Shown: positions 16,713-24,916 of the stretch, one piece after another | How positions within the stretch are numbered: the stretch's first letter is position 1 | Layout: every line of letters starts with the position of its first letter | Virus record (IMG/VR): IMGVR_UViG_3300030110_004304 | Span: 1-64,000 of that record | Length of the DNA: 64,000 bases | DNA from: a virus | Reading direction: 5' to 3' (one strand) | Position numbers and translations under genes: made by a program | The notes under the pieces: generated by a model | What the model was told of the DNA's origin: nothing | The model's input: only the letters and a program-made list of their open reading frames with translations | Databases searched by the model: none

Positions 16713-18929
16713 ATGTCAGGACAGAACCCAACATATCCAAAAACTTTTATATACAAAAGAGACGCCGTGCAAGTAGCTACGGAGAGTTCGAGTAAAATAG
16801 AAATTTTTAAAGATTTACGAGACGGAAAACTTTATTACTTAGATAGAAATAGAGTCCCAGTAGAAATTAGCACAGGAGGAGGCTCGGGGCCAGGAACAAA
16901 TACTAATATATCTAATGCTAATCTAACATTTGATGCTATTTGGCAATCAGATTTAGCGGGATTTGCTTGGGGAATAGTAGACTCTTTAGCAGTGACTAAT
17001 CCTTTTGCAATACAAGACAATTTAGATATTTTAGCTGGTACTGGGTACTCAGCAATTTCAATTGGTAGAGGAGACGGTTCTTGGTGGGACATTCCAGTAG
17101 GACTAGGCCAATTATCTGATAGAGGAATGTATATAGGAGGTAATGGTGGTGATAATGCTTATGAGTTCGCTCAATTCGATACTGCAATAGGTATCGGAGC
17201 TCTTGCTTTCTCAGGATCTATTGATTACGTTGGAGTAGTAACTAGTGCTAGTATTGTAGTGCAAGGAGCAGGATTTGCAGATGGACCATATACTGATGTA
17301 CCTGCTGTAGGAGGCTCTGGCTTAGGATTAACTGTAGATTTTAATGTGTTAGGTGGAGTTGTTCAACCACCAGTAACTATTAATCAACCAGGTTCTGGGT
17401 ATATAAATGGAGAAAATGTAGACATTGCAGGAGGAACAATAGCAGCAATATTATCTATTACAGCAAGTGTTTCAGAAAATAATAAAGAAAACACGGCAGT
17501 AGGATACGAGTGTTTAGCGAATTTTGGTTCGTCTCTTGAAGTGGTTGACCAAGAAGGGCAGAATACAGCAGTAGGATTTAGAGCTCTAAGCAGCCTAACG
17601 GGAAGTGATGGTGTTTATTTAGGATCTTTTAATGTAGCTCTAGGTGGCAGAGCCGGAGAAGGCTTAACTACTGGAGATACAAATACTATTATAGGACACA
17701 ATGCGGCTTTTGATGCAACTAATGCTTGGGGTAACACATTAATAGGTTTCGAAGTAGCAGTCGGTAATATGACTACTGCACTAACTGATGGATATTGGAA
17801 TATAGCAATTGGATACGGAAGTGATATAGGAACCTCAACATTTGAAACCACACTTATCGGTAACAATTCTTTTGCAGCTCCATCAACAAGTTATGCTGGA
17901 CCAGGTTTGGCTGATCCTAACTATACAGTAGCAATTGGTGATGGTAATGAAATAAACCAGTCTACGGACCCAAGTATTGGAAGCCAAAATACAGGTGTAG
18001 TTTGTGTGGGTATAGGAAACAACTTTACACAAATAGATTGTGGTGGTTTAGTAGCAGTAGGTAGTTTTATGGATATTCAAGAAAACATACCAACAGGTAC
18101 TGATGAAATATATACTACTGCAGTAGGACATAGAGTAGGAATCGTAGGATTCTGGAATGATGCTTTTGGATATGATGTACAAATGGGTGTTGGTGGAACA
18201 GAAAGTGCTTATAGTGTAGCTATAGGTAGAGGAGCTGCTTCTTTTGGAAACAGCAACGTTGTTCTAGGACAGACATCCGGAATAGGTACTGTAGGCCTTC
18301 CTAGTAACGAATGTATAGCAATAGGAAGAAGTGTAGTCGTAGGAAATGGGTTAACAGGTGCTATAGGAATAGGTAACGGAGCTAATCCTATCTCAAACAG
18401 TATAGCTATTGGATTTGGTGGTATTCAAGACATGTTATTAGTAGGAAAAACAGCCGGAGTTAATATAAACTCTGTTATTGAATTAGCAGGAGATCTTATT
18501 ATACAAGGTGATGGTTTCGGAGCTAATACGGAAATTGCGTTTGATTTTGCAACTACTATTTTTAGTGGACAAACACAAATTCAAGCAGAAACAGGAGCAA
18601 CTTTCACAGCTGCTAGCCCAATCACTATAGACTTTACTGGCGGAGATGCTCAGGAATTTACAATAGATGGTGGAGGAGCTATAGATGCAAACGTAGGAGC
18701 AGCTAGTTCTTTCGATAACATAGTAACAGGAACTTATATTTTTAAAATAACACAAGGAGCTGTACCTAGCACTATTAATTGGGGTAACTTTAGCTGTAAT
18801 ATTAAATGGCCTAATTCTTATGGAGGAGCACCTACATTAAGTGTAGGGTCTGGTGATATAGACATAATTACTTTCTACTCTGACGATGCCGGAGATCTTT
18901 ATGGAACAATAGCAAATAAATTTGTATAA
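16713..18929 (+). CDS. Trimeric fibre/adhesin with YadA-head-like repeats, 738 aa
   Basis: Residues about 150-620 carry at least nine copies of the trimeric autotransporter head repeat (consensus [N/S]-x-A-[V/I]-G-x-x-A-x-x): TAIGIGALAFSG, NTAVGYECLANF, NTAVGFRALSSL, NIAIGYGSDIG, TVAIGDGNEI, SVAIGRGAASFG, CIAIGRSVVVG and others. In TAAs this forms a left-handed beta roll that binds host surfaces. The repeats are interrupted near residues 168-255 by a different module (SGYINGENVDIAGG). The last ~130 residues form a beta-rich tip (TFTAASPITIDFTGG) ending in FV. A host-binding fibre is the likely role. The gene lies directly before a lectin-like protein. Confidence 0.75.
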   Translation: MSGQNPTYPKTFIYKRDAVQVATESSSKIEIFKDLRDGKLYYLDRNRVPVEISTGGGSGPGTNTNISNANLTFDAIWQSDLAGFAWGIVDSLAVTNPFAIQDNLDILAGTGYSAISIGRGDGSWWDIPVGLGQLSDRGMYIGGNGGDNAYEFAQFDTAIGIGALAFSGSIDYVGVVTSASIVVQGAGFADGPYTDVPAVGGSGLGLTVDFNVLGGVVQPPVTINQPGSGYINGENVDIAGGTIAAILSITASVSENNKENTAVGYECLANFGSSLEVVDQEGQNTAVGFRALSSLTGSDGVYLGSFNVALGGRAGEGLTTGDTNTIIGHNAAFDATNAWGNTLIGFEVAVGNMTTALTDGYWNIAIGYGSDIGTSTFETTLIGNNSFAAPSTSYAGPGLADPNYTVAIGDGNEINQSTDPSIGSQNTGVVCVGIGNNFTQIDCGGLVAVGSFMDIQENIPTGTDEIYTTAVGHRVGIVGFWNDAFGYDVQMGVGGTESAYSVAIGRGAASFGNSNVVLGQTSGIGTVGLPSNECIAIGRSVVVGNGLTGAIGIGNGANPISNSIAIGFGGIQDMLLVGKTAGVNINSVIELAGDLIIQGDGFGANTEIAFDFATTIFSGQTQIQAETGATFTAASPITIDFTGGDAQEFTIDGGGAIDANVGAASSFDNIVTGTYIFKITQGAVPSTINWGNFSCNIKWPNSYGGAPTLSVGSGDIDIITFYSDDAGDLYGTIANKFV

Positions 18930-18944
18930 TAAAAAACTAAAAAA

Positions 18945-19748
18945 ATGACTATAGCATATCCAATAACCTTTAACCAGAATCCAGATTCTGAAAGCCCTTA
19001 TCCGCTTTCTGATTTGGTATCTGATTTTGATCCCAGTGCAGGCTGCTATAGTGATGCTGGCTTTACTTTATGTGAGGACGCAGATCCTTTACAAGAGTGG
19101 CACGAACAAAGTCTATCAAGTATTAAGGGAGATCAAACAGATGCATCTGCTCAACCAGTTTGGTACGAGTCTGATGTTGCAAGAAATAGTAAGCCTTATG
19201 TAGACTTTGATGGTTCAGATTGGGTAGAAATATTAGGAACTTTAAATTATAGAGACGATAATATGACTATATACCTTGTTATGGATCCTGATTGGGGTAG
19301 TATTGGTTCTTTTGATACTTTTATACAAAAAGGCACTGATTTCGACTGGGACGACGGTTGGGTAGGATATTTTTCAAGTGGTGGATCAGATATTAATTCT
19401 AATGTTAATACCTGGTCTGATAACGCTGTTACTAATGCTGATGCGGGAGGCCCGGCAGCTATAGCATTCGGAATTAGGTTTAAAACTGATGCAACAGTTT
19501 ATAGAAATGGAAACCAAGTAGATAGTAATCCAGAAGAAACTGATAGTAGTTTTGTTGATTTCCCTGGTACAGACGCTCCTCTTACAAAAGCTTTAATAGG
19601 AACTACTTATGACTCCGATCCTACAGATCCGTCTTCTTCATTTGGATATACTGGAAAAATATTTAGAATATTAATATATTCAGAATATCATGATACTACT
19701 ACTTTTGATCAAGTACTAACAGATTTACAAACAGAATATAATATTTAA
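18945..19748 (+). CDS. Concanavalin/LamG-like lectin-fold protein, 267 aa
   Basis: After a Cys-containing N-terminus (about 50 residues) the protein reads as a jelly-roll domain: SKPYVDFDGSDWVEILGTLN, NMTIYLVMDPDW, IAFGIRFKTDATVYRNGNQV, LTKALIGTTYDSDP, YTGKIFRILIYSE. This order (F-D-G-x-D, T-I-Y-L-V, then 'G-K-I-F-R-I-L-I-Y' near the end) is typical of LamG/concanavalin-like domains in phages and Bacteroidota. It probably binds a surface glycan. It follows the TAA-like fibre by 15 bases, so the two may form one receptor-binding apparatus. Confidence 0.65.
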   Translation: MTIAYPITFNQNPDSESPYPLSDLVSDFDPSAGCYSDAGFTLCEDADPLQEWHEQSLSSIKGDQTDASAQPVWYESDVARNSKPYVDFDGSDWVEILGTLNYRDDNMTIYLVMDPDWGSIGSFDTFIQKGTDFDWDDGWVGYFSSGGSDINSNVNTWSDNAVTNADAGGPAAIAFGIRFKTDATVYRNGNQVDSNPEETDSSFVDFPGTDAPLTKALIGTTYDSDPTDPSSSFGYTGKIFRILIYSEYHDTTTFDQVLTDLQTEYNI

Positions 19749-19749
19749 A

Positions 19750-20019
19750 ATGGCAGAATATAAACTCATAATGAAACCTACTTTAGCAGAAGTAACAGCT
19801 GTTGCTGATGCAATAACTGCTGAAATAAATAAAGAAAAGGTTGTTTATCAACGTAAGCCTTATTATAATGCTGTACAAAATTTATACGCTCTCAAAGTTA
19901 ATCCTCCGTATGCTGATGCAATAATAGCAGTAATCGGGCAAGACGACTATGATGGCTTACCTATGATTTCAAAATCTAACGAAGATTGGTTTCCTAAAAG
20001 AGAAAAAACTACTAAATAA
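19750..20019 (+). CDS. Small hypothetical protein in the fibre cluster, 89 aa
   Basis: A soluble, slightly basic alpha/beta protein (LAEVTAVADAITAEINKEKV, then YNAVQNLYALKV, ADAIIAVIGQDDY). The start follows the lectin-like gene after one base. Its small size and the location suggest a fibre chaperone or adaptor. No motif proves this and no family is recognised. Confidence 0.4.
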   Translation: MAEYKLIMKPTLAEVTAVADAITAEINKEKVVYQRKPYYNAVQNLYALKVNPPYADAIIAVIGQDDYDGLPMISKSNEDWFPKREKTTK

Positions 20020-20026
20020 ATAAAAA

Positions 20027-20839
20027 ATGAAAACATTAAGCAAAAAAGAAGAAAAACAGCTAAAAGGAAGTTTGGAAGAACTTAGAGAAGCTACTAAAGA
20101 AGCGAACCAATTGGCGGCTAGAGAATTTTTAAAGTCTATTAAAGAAAGCCCTAGTGCTCGTGTAAGAAAAGAAACAGATACTGTAAAACCTACTGTAGAT
20201 TTTAATCCAGACGAAAAGATTATCAAAAAACTAGAAGAAGAGCAGGACTTGGTTAAAAGGCTTTTCTCTAAAGAAAAACTAGAACCTTCAGAAAGCAGAG
20301 AATTACTTCGTGCTATTTCTAACCAAAGAGCTGGGAAAAAAAGACTAGAGGAACTTGGAGAAGTAGAATTTGTAGAAAAAGTAGGAAACTTTCTTAATGT
20401 GGCTGAAGGAAAAGTAGGAATAGTTGCTCCTTCAAAACTTACGGTACCAGAAAAAGATAGAGAGAAAAAAAGGAAAAATACTGGGAAGCATTTATTTTTA
20501 GAACCTATAAAAGGAGATCATGGTGATGATTTCTTGTTGCCTGAATTACCGATTAAAGAAGAACCAGCTTTAGAAGGACCGATTAAAGAAGAGCCTAAAG
20601 AGGAACACGAAGGAGAACACGAATTTGAAGAACCAATCTTTGAAGGACCAATTGATGGTAAGATTCCTGTAGTAGAAGAAAAAGAAAAAGAAGAAGAACC
20701 GGTAGCTGAAGCTCCTGCGGAAGAACCAATTCATGTTGATGAAGAGGGAGGTAAAAAAGAAAAACCTTCTGAGGGTCTTCCCGAAGATATTGAAGAGATT
20801 TCTTCCAAAAAACCAGGACCTGAACCAGGAGAAGAATAA
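20027..20839 (+). CDS. Charged, low-complexity Glu/Pro-rich protein, 270 aa
   Basis: The first 150 residues are helical and highly charged (KKEEKQLKGSLEELREATKE). From about residue 165 the protein is dominated by Glu and Pro with short imperfect repeats: PIKEEPALEG, PIKEEPKEE, EEPIFEGPIDG, EEPIHVDEE. Such tails are usually disordered. It might act as a flexible linker or chaperone in the fibre module, but no function can be assigned. The GAAGAA-rich DNA creates a long open shadow frame on the other strand, which I do not consider real. Confidence 0.45.
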   Translation: MKTLSKKEEKQLKGSLEELREATKEANQLAAREFLKSIKESPSARVRKETDTVKPTVDFNPDEKIIKKLEEEQDLVKRLFSKEKLEPSESRELLRAISNQRAGKKRLEELGEVEFVEKVGNFLNVAEGKVGIVAPSKLTVPEKDREKKRKNTGKHLFLEPIKGDHGDDFLLPELPIKEEPALEGPIKEEPKEEHEGEHEFEEPIFEGPIDGKIPVVEEKEKEEEPVAEAPAEEPIHVDEEGGKKEKPSEGLPEDIEEISSKKPGPEPGEE

Positions 20840-20865
20840 TAATATAACCAATTTAAAAAAACAAA

Positions 20866-22152
20866 ATGGCCGATTTTAATAAAAGTAAGAATAATTTCTT
20901 CGGAACTTATATAATAAACGACTCGAATAAAGCTACTATAAACTGTACCAGTATTATAGTGAGAGCCGATGCTACCTTTACTAGTTTAAAAGTAGCAGGA
21001 CAACAAGTAGATGTACGGGCAAGATACTTACAAGATAAAGGTGGAGCAATTCCCACAGGAACAGAGTTAGTCTGTAAAGATGGATATTTTTCAGAAATAA
21101 CTCTAGAAAAAGGAATAGTAGAGATAGTCTTAATGCAGAGAGATCCTAAGCCTATCGCAGTTCCTGAGTTACCCGATCCAAATGCAGGATTTAGAATAAC
21201 CTCATGTCCTGGAGTAGTTCCTGGTGGAGAATACACAGTATTGACTAGTGGATTCGCAGAAGAAGTAGGAATTACATTAGCAGCAGGAATGTCTTTAACT
21301 TTTAGTGGTGTAGAACCATTTCCTAATGGATGTTATTACGTTACTGAAACAGACTTAGGAGGAGAAGTTTTAGAAGTAGAAGGTGGAGAAGTTGCAGTAG
21401 TTGAAGACGGTCCGTGTTTAGATTGCGTAGAAAATTCTGACTCTTTTGTTCTATTCCCATGTGAAGGAGAAGAAGGAGAAATATTCTATGCAGATTCAGC
21501 AGTAGGTGTTGATTTAAATACTTACGTAGGAGCTTCTTTACGTATAGGGGAAACCTGTTATAGAGTAGAAAAATCTCTAGTAGGAGGACCTGCTTTAGAA
21601 GCACCGTTTGGGGATCCATGTGGATGTGGTGAAGAGCCACCAGCTCCGGAATGTCCAGGTGAATTAGATGAGTGTGAAAACTGTTCTTCAGATGAAGGAT
21701 ATTTACCACCAGATGAATGTGGAAATTGTCCAGGAGCTCCGGGATACCCATGTGAGCCAGGTGGAGAATTTACACTATTAATAGAAGGTGTAGAAGGTTC
21801 TCAAAACGGAAATCCTGATTTACCACCACCATTTGGTGCTGGACCAGAAGGATCAGAATGGGTTCTTATACAGGTATCAGAAGATGTACCAGGAGGACTA
21901 GCCTGGGATTTAGTATGTGGCCAACCAGAATTTGGTTTACCATTATCTGAACCAATTGGAGATACTCCATGGATGATTCACAACGAAGTCGGATCAGCTT
22001 ACTTACCTAAGTTCGCTTTTAATGGTATAGGAGATTTACAACCAGGTGCAGTATATCAAATAAGCATCACACAAAATAGGACTCTGAATCCCGCAGCTAT
22101 TGAAGGATTAGAAGGTCTAATAAGTTTTTACACACCAGAAGAACTAGCTTAA
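20866..22152 (+). CDS. Cys-rich beta protein of the surface module, 428 aa
   Basis: The N-terminal ~105 residues resemble a small beta domain (INCTSIIVRADATFTSLKVA). A middle part (about 110-250) contains two related units ending in G-C-Y-Y-V and E-T-C-Y-R-V, each followed by C-x-x-C or C-x-C. Then comes a Cys/Pro-rich linker (GCGEEPPAPECPGELDECEN and onwards, with at least eight Cys) and a C-terminal beta domain (EFTLLIEGVEGSQNG to the end). The Cys pattern suggests disulfides or metal-binding knuckles in an extracellular virion part. A UUCG hairpin follows, so it closes this transcription unit. Confidence 0.5.
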   Translation: MADFNKSKNNFFGTYIINDSNKATINCTSIIVRADATFTSLKVAGQQVDVRARYLQDKGGAIPTGTELVCKDGYFSEITLEKGIVEIVLMQRDPKPIAVPELPDPNAGFRITSCPGVVPGGEYTVLTSGFAEEVGITLAAGMSLTFSGVEPFPNGCYYVTETDLGGEVLEVEGGEVAVVEDGPCLDCVENSDSFVLFPCEGEEGEIFYADSAVGVDLNTYVGASLRIGETCYRVEKSLVGGPALEAPFGDPCGCGEEPPAPECPGELDECENCSSDEGYLPPDECGNCPGAPGYPCEPGGEFTLLIEGVEGSQNGNPDLPPPFGAGPEGSEWVLIQVSEDVPGGLAWDLVCGQPEFGLPLSEPIGDTPWMIHNEVGSAYLPKFAFNGIGDLQPGAVYQISITQNRTLNPAAIEGLEGLISFYTPEELA

Positions 22153-22158
22153 TCTATA

Positions 22159-22180
22159 AATCCCCACTTCGGTGGGGATT
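22159..22180 (+). terminator. UUCG hairpin terminator before the lysis cassette
   Basis: AATCCCCAC (22159-22167) and GTGGGGATT (22172-22180) form a perfect 9-bp stem closed by a C(UUCG)G tetraloop, among the most stable hairpins known. The downstream sequence is ATTCATTTAAC, with only short T runs, so termination may be partial. Confidence 0.7.
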
Positions 22181-22208
22181 ATTCATTTAACACTTTAAAA
22201 AACTTACA

Positions 22209-22829
22209 ATGGGGAAATATGTATGGTTATTAGATCCAGGACACGGTGGCAAGATTGATGGCGTTTACCAAACTTCTGGAAAAAGAAGTCCTATATGGCC
22301 CGATGGTACTCAGTACTTCGAAGGAGTAGGAAATAGAGAGATTGTACAAAAACTAATGGGCAAATGCACAGAAGCTAACATAGACTTTTTTGATGTTACA
22401 GAAGGGAGTAACTATGATATAAGTCTTGCAGAAAGAGTACAAAGAGCCAATAATTACGAAAGATCATTTGGAAGATGTATATACTTATCTATGCACTCTG
22501 ACGCATTTACTAAAGAAAGTGCTCACGGGTATAGTGTATATACTAGTGAGGGAGAAACTAGGAGCGATAAAATTGCTACCGTTTTCATAAATAATATGAA
22601 AAAAATGTTTTCTGACCACAGGTTAAGAAAAGATAGTAGAGACGGAGACGAAGACAAAGAAGCACAGTTTTATGTGCTCAGAAAAACTTCTTGTCCAGCT
22701 ATACTAATTGAAAACTTTTTCATGACTAATGAAAGAGAGTCTAAATTATTAATGGATGAAAAATTCCAAAATAAGATAGTAGATTGTCATTTTGAAAGCA
22801 TATTACGTATAGAAAAAAACGGTATATAA
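22209..22829 (+). CDS. N-acetylmuramoyl-L-alanine amidase (endolysin, Amidase_3 type)
   Basis: A zinc amidase cleaving the lactyl-amide bond of peptidoglycan at lysis. All expected residues are visible: H12 (LLDPGHGG), E44 (GNREIV), H96 (YLSMHSDAF) and the catalytic E168 (AILIENFF). At 206 residues it is a single-domain enzyme with no cell-wall-binding module, as usual for phages of Gram-negative hosts. It has no signal peptide, so release needs a holin. It starts the lysis cassette after a UUCG hairpin. Its stop shares one base with the next start. Confidence 0.9.
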   Translation: MGKYVWLLDPGHGGKIDGVYQTSGKRSPIWPDGTQYFEGVGNREIVQKLMGKCTEANIDFFDVTEGSNYDISLAERVQRANNYERSFGRCIYLSMHSDAFTKESAHGYSVYTSEGETRSDKIATVFINNMKKMFSDHRLRKDSRDGDEDKEAQFYVLRKTSCPAILIENFFMTNERESKLLMDEKFQNKIVDCHFESILRIEKNGI

Positions 22830-22981
22830 TGGAGAAACAAATAGAAGAATTAAAAAAACAACTGTCAGGAAACATGTTAAAAGATATGGAAATTAGAGAT
22901 AAAATTCATAAATTACAAATGAAAATCAAAGGCATAAAGCCAGAAGACTCTCATTTTGAATGTGTTGGCTGCGGATCATAA
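22829..22981 (+). CDS. Small coiled-coil protein with C-terminal CxxC
   Basis: A 50-residue protein starting on the last base of the amidase stop (TAATG). The first 35 residues form an amphipathic charged helix (EELKKQLSGNMLKDMEIRDK) and the end is FECVGCGS, a single C-x-x-C that could bind metal in an oligomer or be redox-active. Tight coupling to the amidase suggests a lysis-related or accessory role, but function is unknown. Confidence 0.5.
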   Translation: MEKQIEELKKQLSGNMLKDMEIRDKIHKLQMKIKGIKPEDSHFECVGCGS

Positions 22982-22992
22982 AGCCTAAAATC

Positions 22993-23193
22993 ATGAACAA
23001 CAAAACAAAAAACATTATTACAAATTTAATAGGATTAATCCTATTAGGTATTAACATTTATATGTATTATACCTCAGAAGAAAGTTTATCTAGTTTTATA
23101 TCTATTTTAGTTATAAGTCTAGCATTATTTTTATTTAAAGGAACAGAAACAAAACAATGGCTACAAAAAGCATTAGGAAAATTGTCGAAATAA
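22993..23193 (+). CDS. Small two-helix membrane protein, possible holin or antiholin
   Basis: A 66-residue protein with two hydrophobic helices (IITNLIGLILLGINIYMYY and FISILVISLALFLF) and a basic C-terminus. Size, topology and place between endolysin and spanin are typical of a class II holin or an antiholin. The larger holin-family protein at 14336-14851 is the stronger holin candidate by sequence. The ATG at 22993 is preferred over upstream near-starts because it follows the previous stop. It overlaps the spanin gene by 37 bases, an overlap style common in lysis cassettes. Confidence 0.55.
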   Translation: MNNKTKNIITNLIGLILLGINIYMYYTSEESLSSFISILVISLALFLFKGTETKQWLQKALGKLSK

Positions 23194-23603
23194 TTTTACT
23201 AGTATTAATAGTTTTTAGCTGCACACCTCAAAAAAGATTACATAGATTAATAAATAAACACCCGGGGTTAATGCAACTAGATACTATAGTAATAAGAGAT
23301 ACTATAGTAATAGAAGACTATACCCACGATACTACAACAATATTACAATTTCATGACAGCACTACAGTTGTTAATAATGAAAAAGTAATACTAAAATATT
23401 TTTATGACACACTTACCAGAGAAATACACCACGAATATACATGCCTCGGTGATACGATTATACAGGAGAAAATTGTTCCGTATGAGAAAATCGTTATCCA
23501 GGAGCTTACGTGGTGGCAGAAATACGGAAATATAATTATTACTATAACTATTATCTTATTACTGCTGACATTGTTTAAAAAGTTTTCCAAATTTTTTATA
23601 TAA
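23157..23603 (+). CDS. Probable unimolecular spanin (u-spanin)
   Basis: The N-terminus has a basic start, a hydrophobic core and a lipobox-like site ending in C22 (LIVFSC), typical of relaxed Bacteroidota lipoprotein signals. The C-terminus has a single transmembrane helix at about 124-142 (IIITITIILLLLTLF) followed by a short Lys-rich tail. An outer-membrane lipid anchor plus an inner-membrane helix on one polypeptide is the defining topology of u-spanins such as T1 gp11, which fuse the two membranes after the wall is degraded. The periplasmic part is beta-rich, with repeated DTIVI-type strands (IVIRDTIVIEDYTHDTT). The position after amidase and holin-like genes fits well. Confidence 0.72.
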   Translation: MATKSIRKIVEIILLVLIVFSCTPQKRLHRLINKHPGLMQLDTIVIRDTIVIEDYTHDTTTILQFHDSTTVVNNEKVILKYFYDTLTREIHHEYTCLGDTIIQEKIVPYEKIVIQELTWWQKYGNIIITITIILLLLTLFKKFSKFFI

Positions 23604-23604
23604 T

Positions 23605-24903
23605 ATGGGACGCAGAAAAAGTCAAAATAGTATTAGGGGTAGAGTCTTAAAACATGAAAAAAATATTAAACAATTTTTTCATAGTGGGATTACTTCACCT
23701 ATGCAAATAGCTAAAAAACTAAATGAGCTTGAGCTCTTACCAAACGTTACTTTAGAAGGAGCTAGGAAAGAAATATCTAAATTTTTAAGAAGAGAAAATC
23801 TACTTCCTGGAGTTGTTACTTCTACTGATAAAGTAAAGTGGGAAGAAGACTATGAAAATGGCGTAGCTTCTTTCGACTACTCAGGATTAAAAAAAATACA
23901 AACTCAAGAAGACTTAATTAGGTTTGCAAAAATAGATACTTCTAAATGGAAAGCGGTAAAACAAACTGCTAATAAGTGGGGAGAGAATTATCAAATTAAA
24001 GTAGTATTTGAAAGTGTAGATAAGCATGCTCAAGAAAAAGAACTTTACAATAGAGCTTTTGAAGCTCTAAAAGAACATCTAGCAGATAGAAAAATACTTA
24101 AGAAAAAGAATAAAAAGACCGTTACTAATATAGGAGTTATCCCATTAGCAGATTTTCATATAGGGGCCTACATTAGGAATCTTATTAGAACGCCTAATTA
24201 TGATTTAGATATATTAACTAATATGCTAGAAGAAGTAGCTATTACTATAAACGAATTAGAATATTCTGAAGTTCATATTATATTTTTAGGAGATATTATC
24301 GAATCTTTTACAGGAGTAAATCACCCTAACACTTGGAAAGAATTAATGCGGGGTGGTTACGGATCTAATATTGTAATCACTGCTTATGAAATATTAGAAA
24401 ACTTTCTCAATAAAATAGAAAATCTACATAGCCTTTATTTAGTTTCTGGAAATCACGATAGAGTTACTGCTAGCAACAAAGAAGATACAAAAGGAGAAGT
24501 TGTAGAGTTAATAAGTCATTTCTTAAAAAAACAATTATCAGTAAACGTTATATACCATCCGATTTTAATATCACAGATAATAGATAACATATGTTATATA
24601 TTTACACACGGACACCACAACTTTACTAAAAAATCATTAGAGCATATTATTTGGAAATATGGGAAACAAGGTTACTTTAATCTCGTATTACAAGGACATT
24701 GGCATACTAGAAGAAAAAAAGAACCAGTAGTCAATATGCAAACAATATATTCAGATTCGGGAGATTATAGAGGAATTACGTGCCCAAGTCTGTTTACAGG
24801 AAATTTTTACTCGGAAACATCAGGTTTTACCTCTACAGCTGGATTTTTAATAGTTCAGAACAAACATAATAAGCCTGCAATTTTCGATATACCATTAGAT
24901 TAA
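23605..24903 (+). CDS. Metallophosphoesterase (calcineurin-like) with N-terminal helical domain
   Basis: The full set of calcineurin-like motifs is present: D183 and H185 (ADFHIG), D230 (FLGDIIES), N283-H284-D285 (SGNHD), H335 and H337 (THGHH) and H365-x-H367 (QGHWH). A two-metal phosphodiesterase or phosphatase is expected. Residues about 15-70 (HSGITSPMQIAKKLNELELL onwards) look like a helix-turn-helix, which could bind DNA or the virion. Related proteins occur at this locus in other crAss-like genomes. The substrate is unknown: nucleic-acid ends or a cyclic nucleotide signal are possible. It starts one base after the spanin stop. Confidence 0.85.
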   Translation: MGRRKSQNSIRGRVLKHEKNIKQFFHSGITSPMQIAKKLNELELLPNVTLEGARKEISKFLRRENLLPGVVTSTDKVKWEEDYENGVASFDYSGLKKIQTQEDLIRFAKIDTSKWKAVKQTANKWGENYQIKVVFESVDKHAQEKELYNRAFEALKEHLADRKILKKKNKKTVTNIGVIPLADFHIGAYIRNLIRTPNYDLDILTNMLEEVAITINELEYSEVHIIFLGDIIESFTGVNHPNTWKELMRGGYGSNIVITAYEILENFLNKIENLHSLYLVSGNHDRVTASNKEDTKGEVVELISHFLKKQLSVNVIYHPILISQIIDNICYIFTHGHHNFTKKSLEHIIWKYGKQGYFNLVLQGHWHTRRKKEPVVNMQTIYSDSGDYRGITCPSLFTGNFYSETSGFTSTAGFLIVQNKHNKPAIFDIPLD

Positions 24904-24904
24904 T

Positions 24905-24912
24905 TATATTTG
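24905..24912 (+). promoter_or_regulatory. TATATTTG box before the tail-connector genes
   Basis: A perfect TAnnTTTG match four bases before the ATG at 24917. TTTTC at 24881-24885 gives a -33-like element at about 20 nt spacing. If active, the mRNA would be nearly leaderless, or the true start of transcription serves the downstream genes. Confidence 0.35.
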
Positions 24913-24916
24913 TAAT

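Noticed and set aside
20570-20851. Long minus-strand open frame opposite the Glu/Pro-rich gene
   Set aside because: A product of GAA/GAG-rich codons read backwards (Phe/Leu-rich). No initiation context and no family resemblance. The same applies to other minus-strand frames, for example those opposite 39023-39409, 40301-40657 and 51747-52190.
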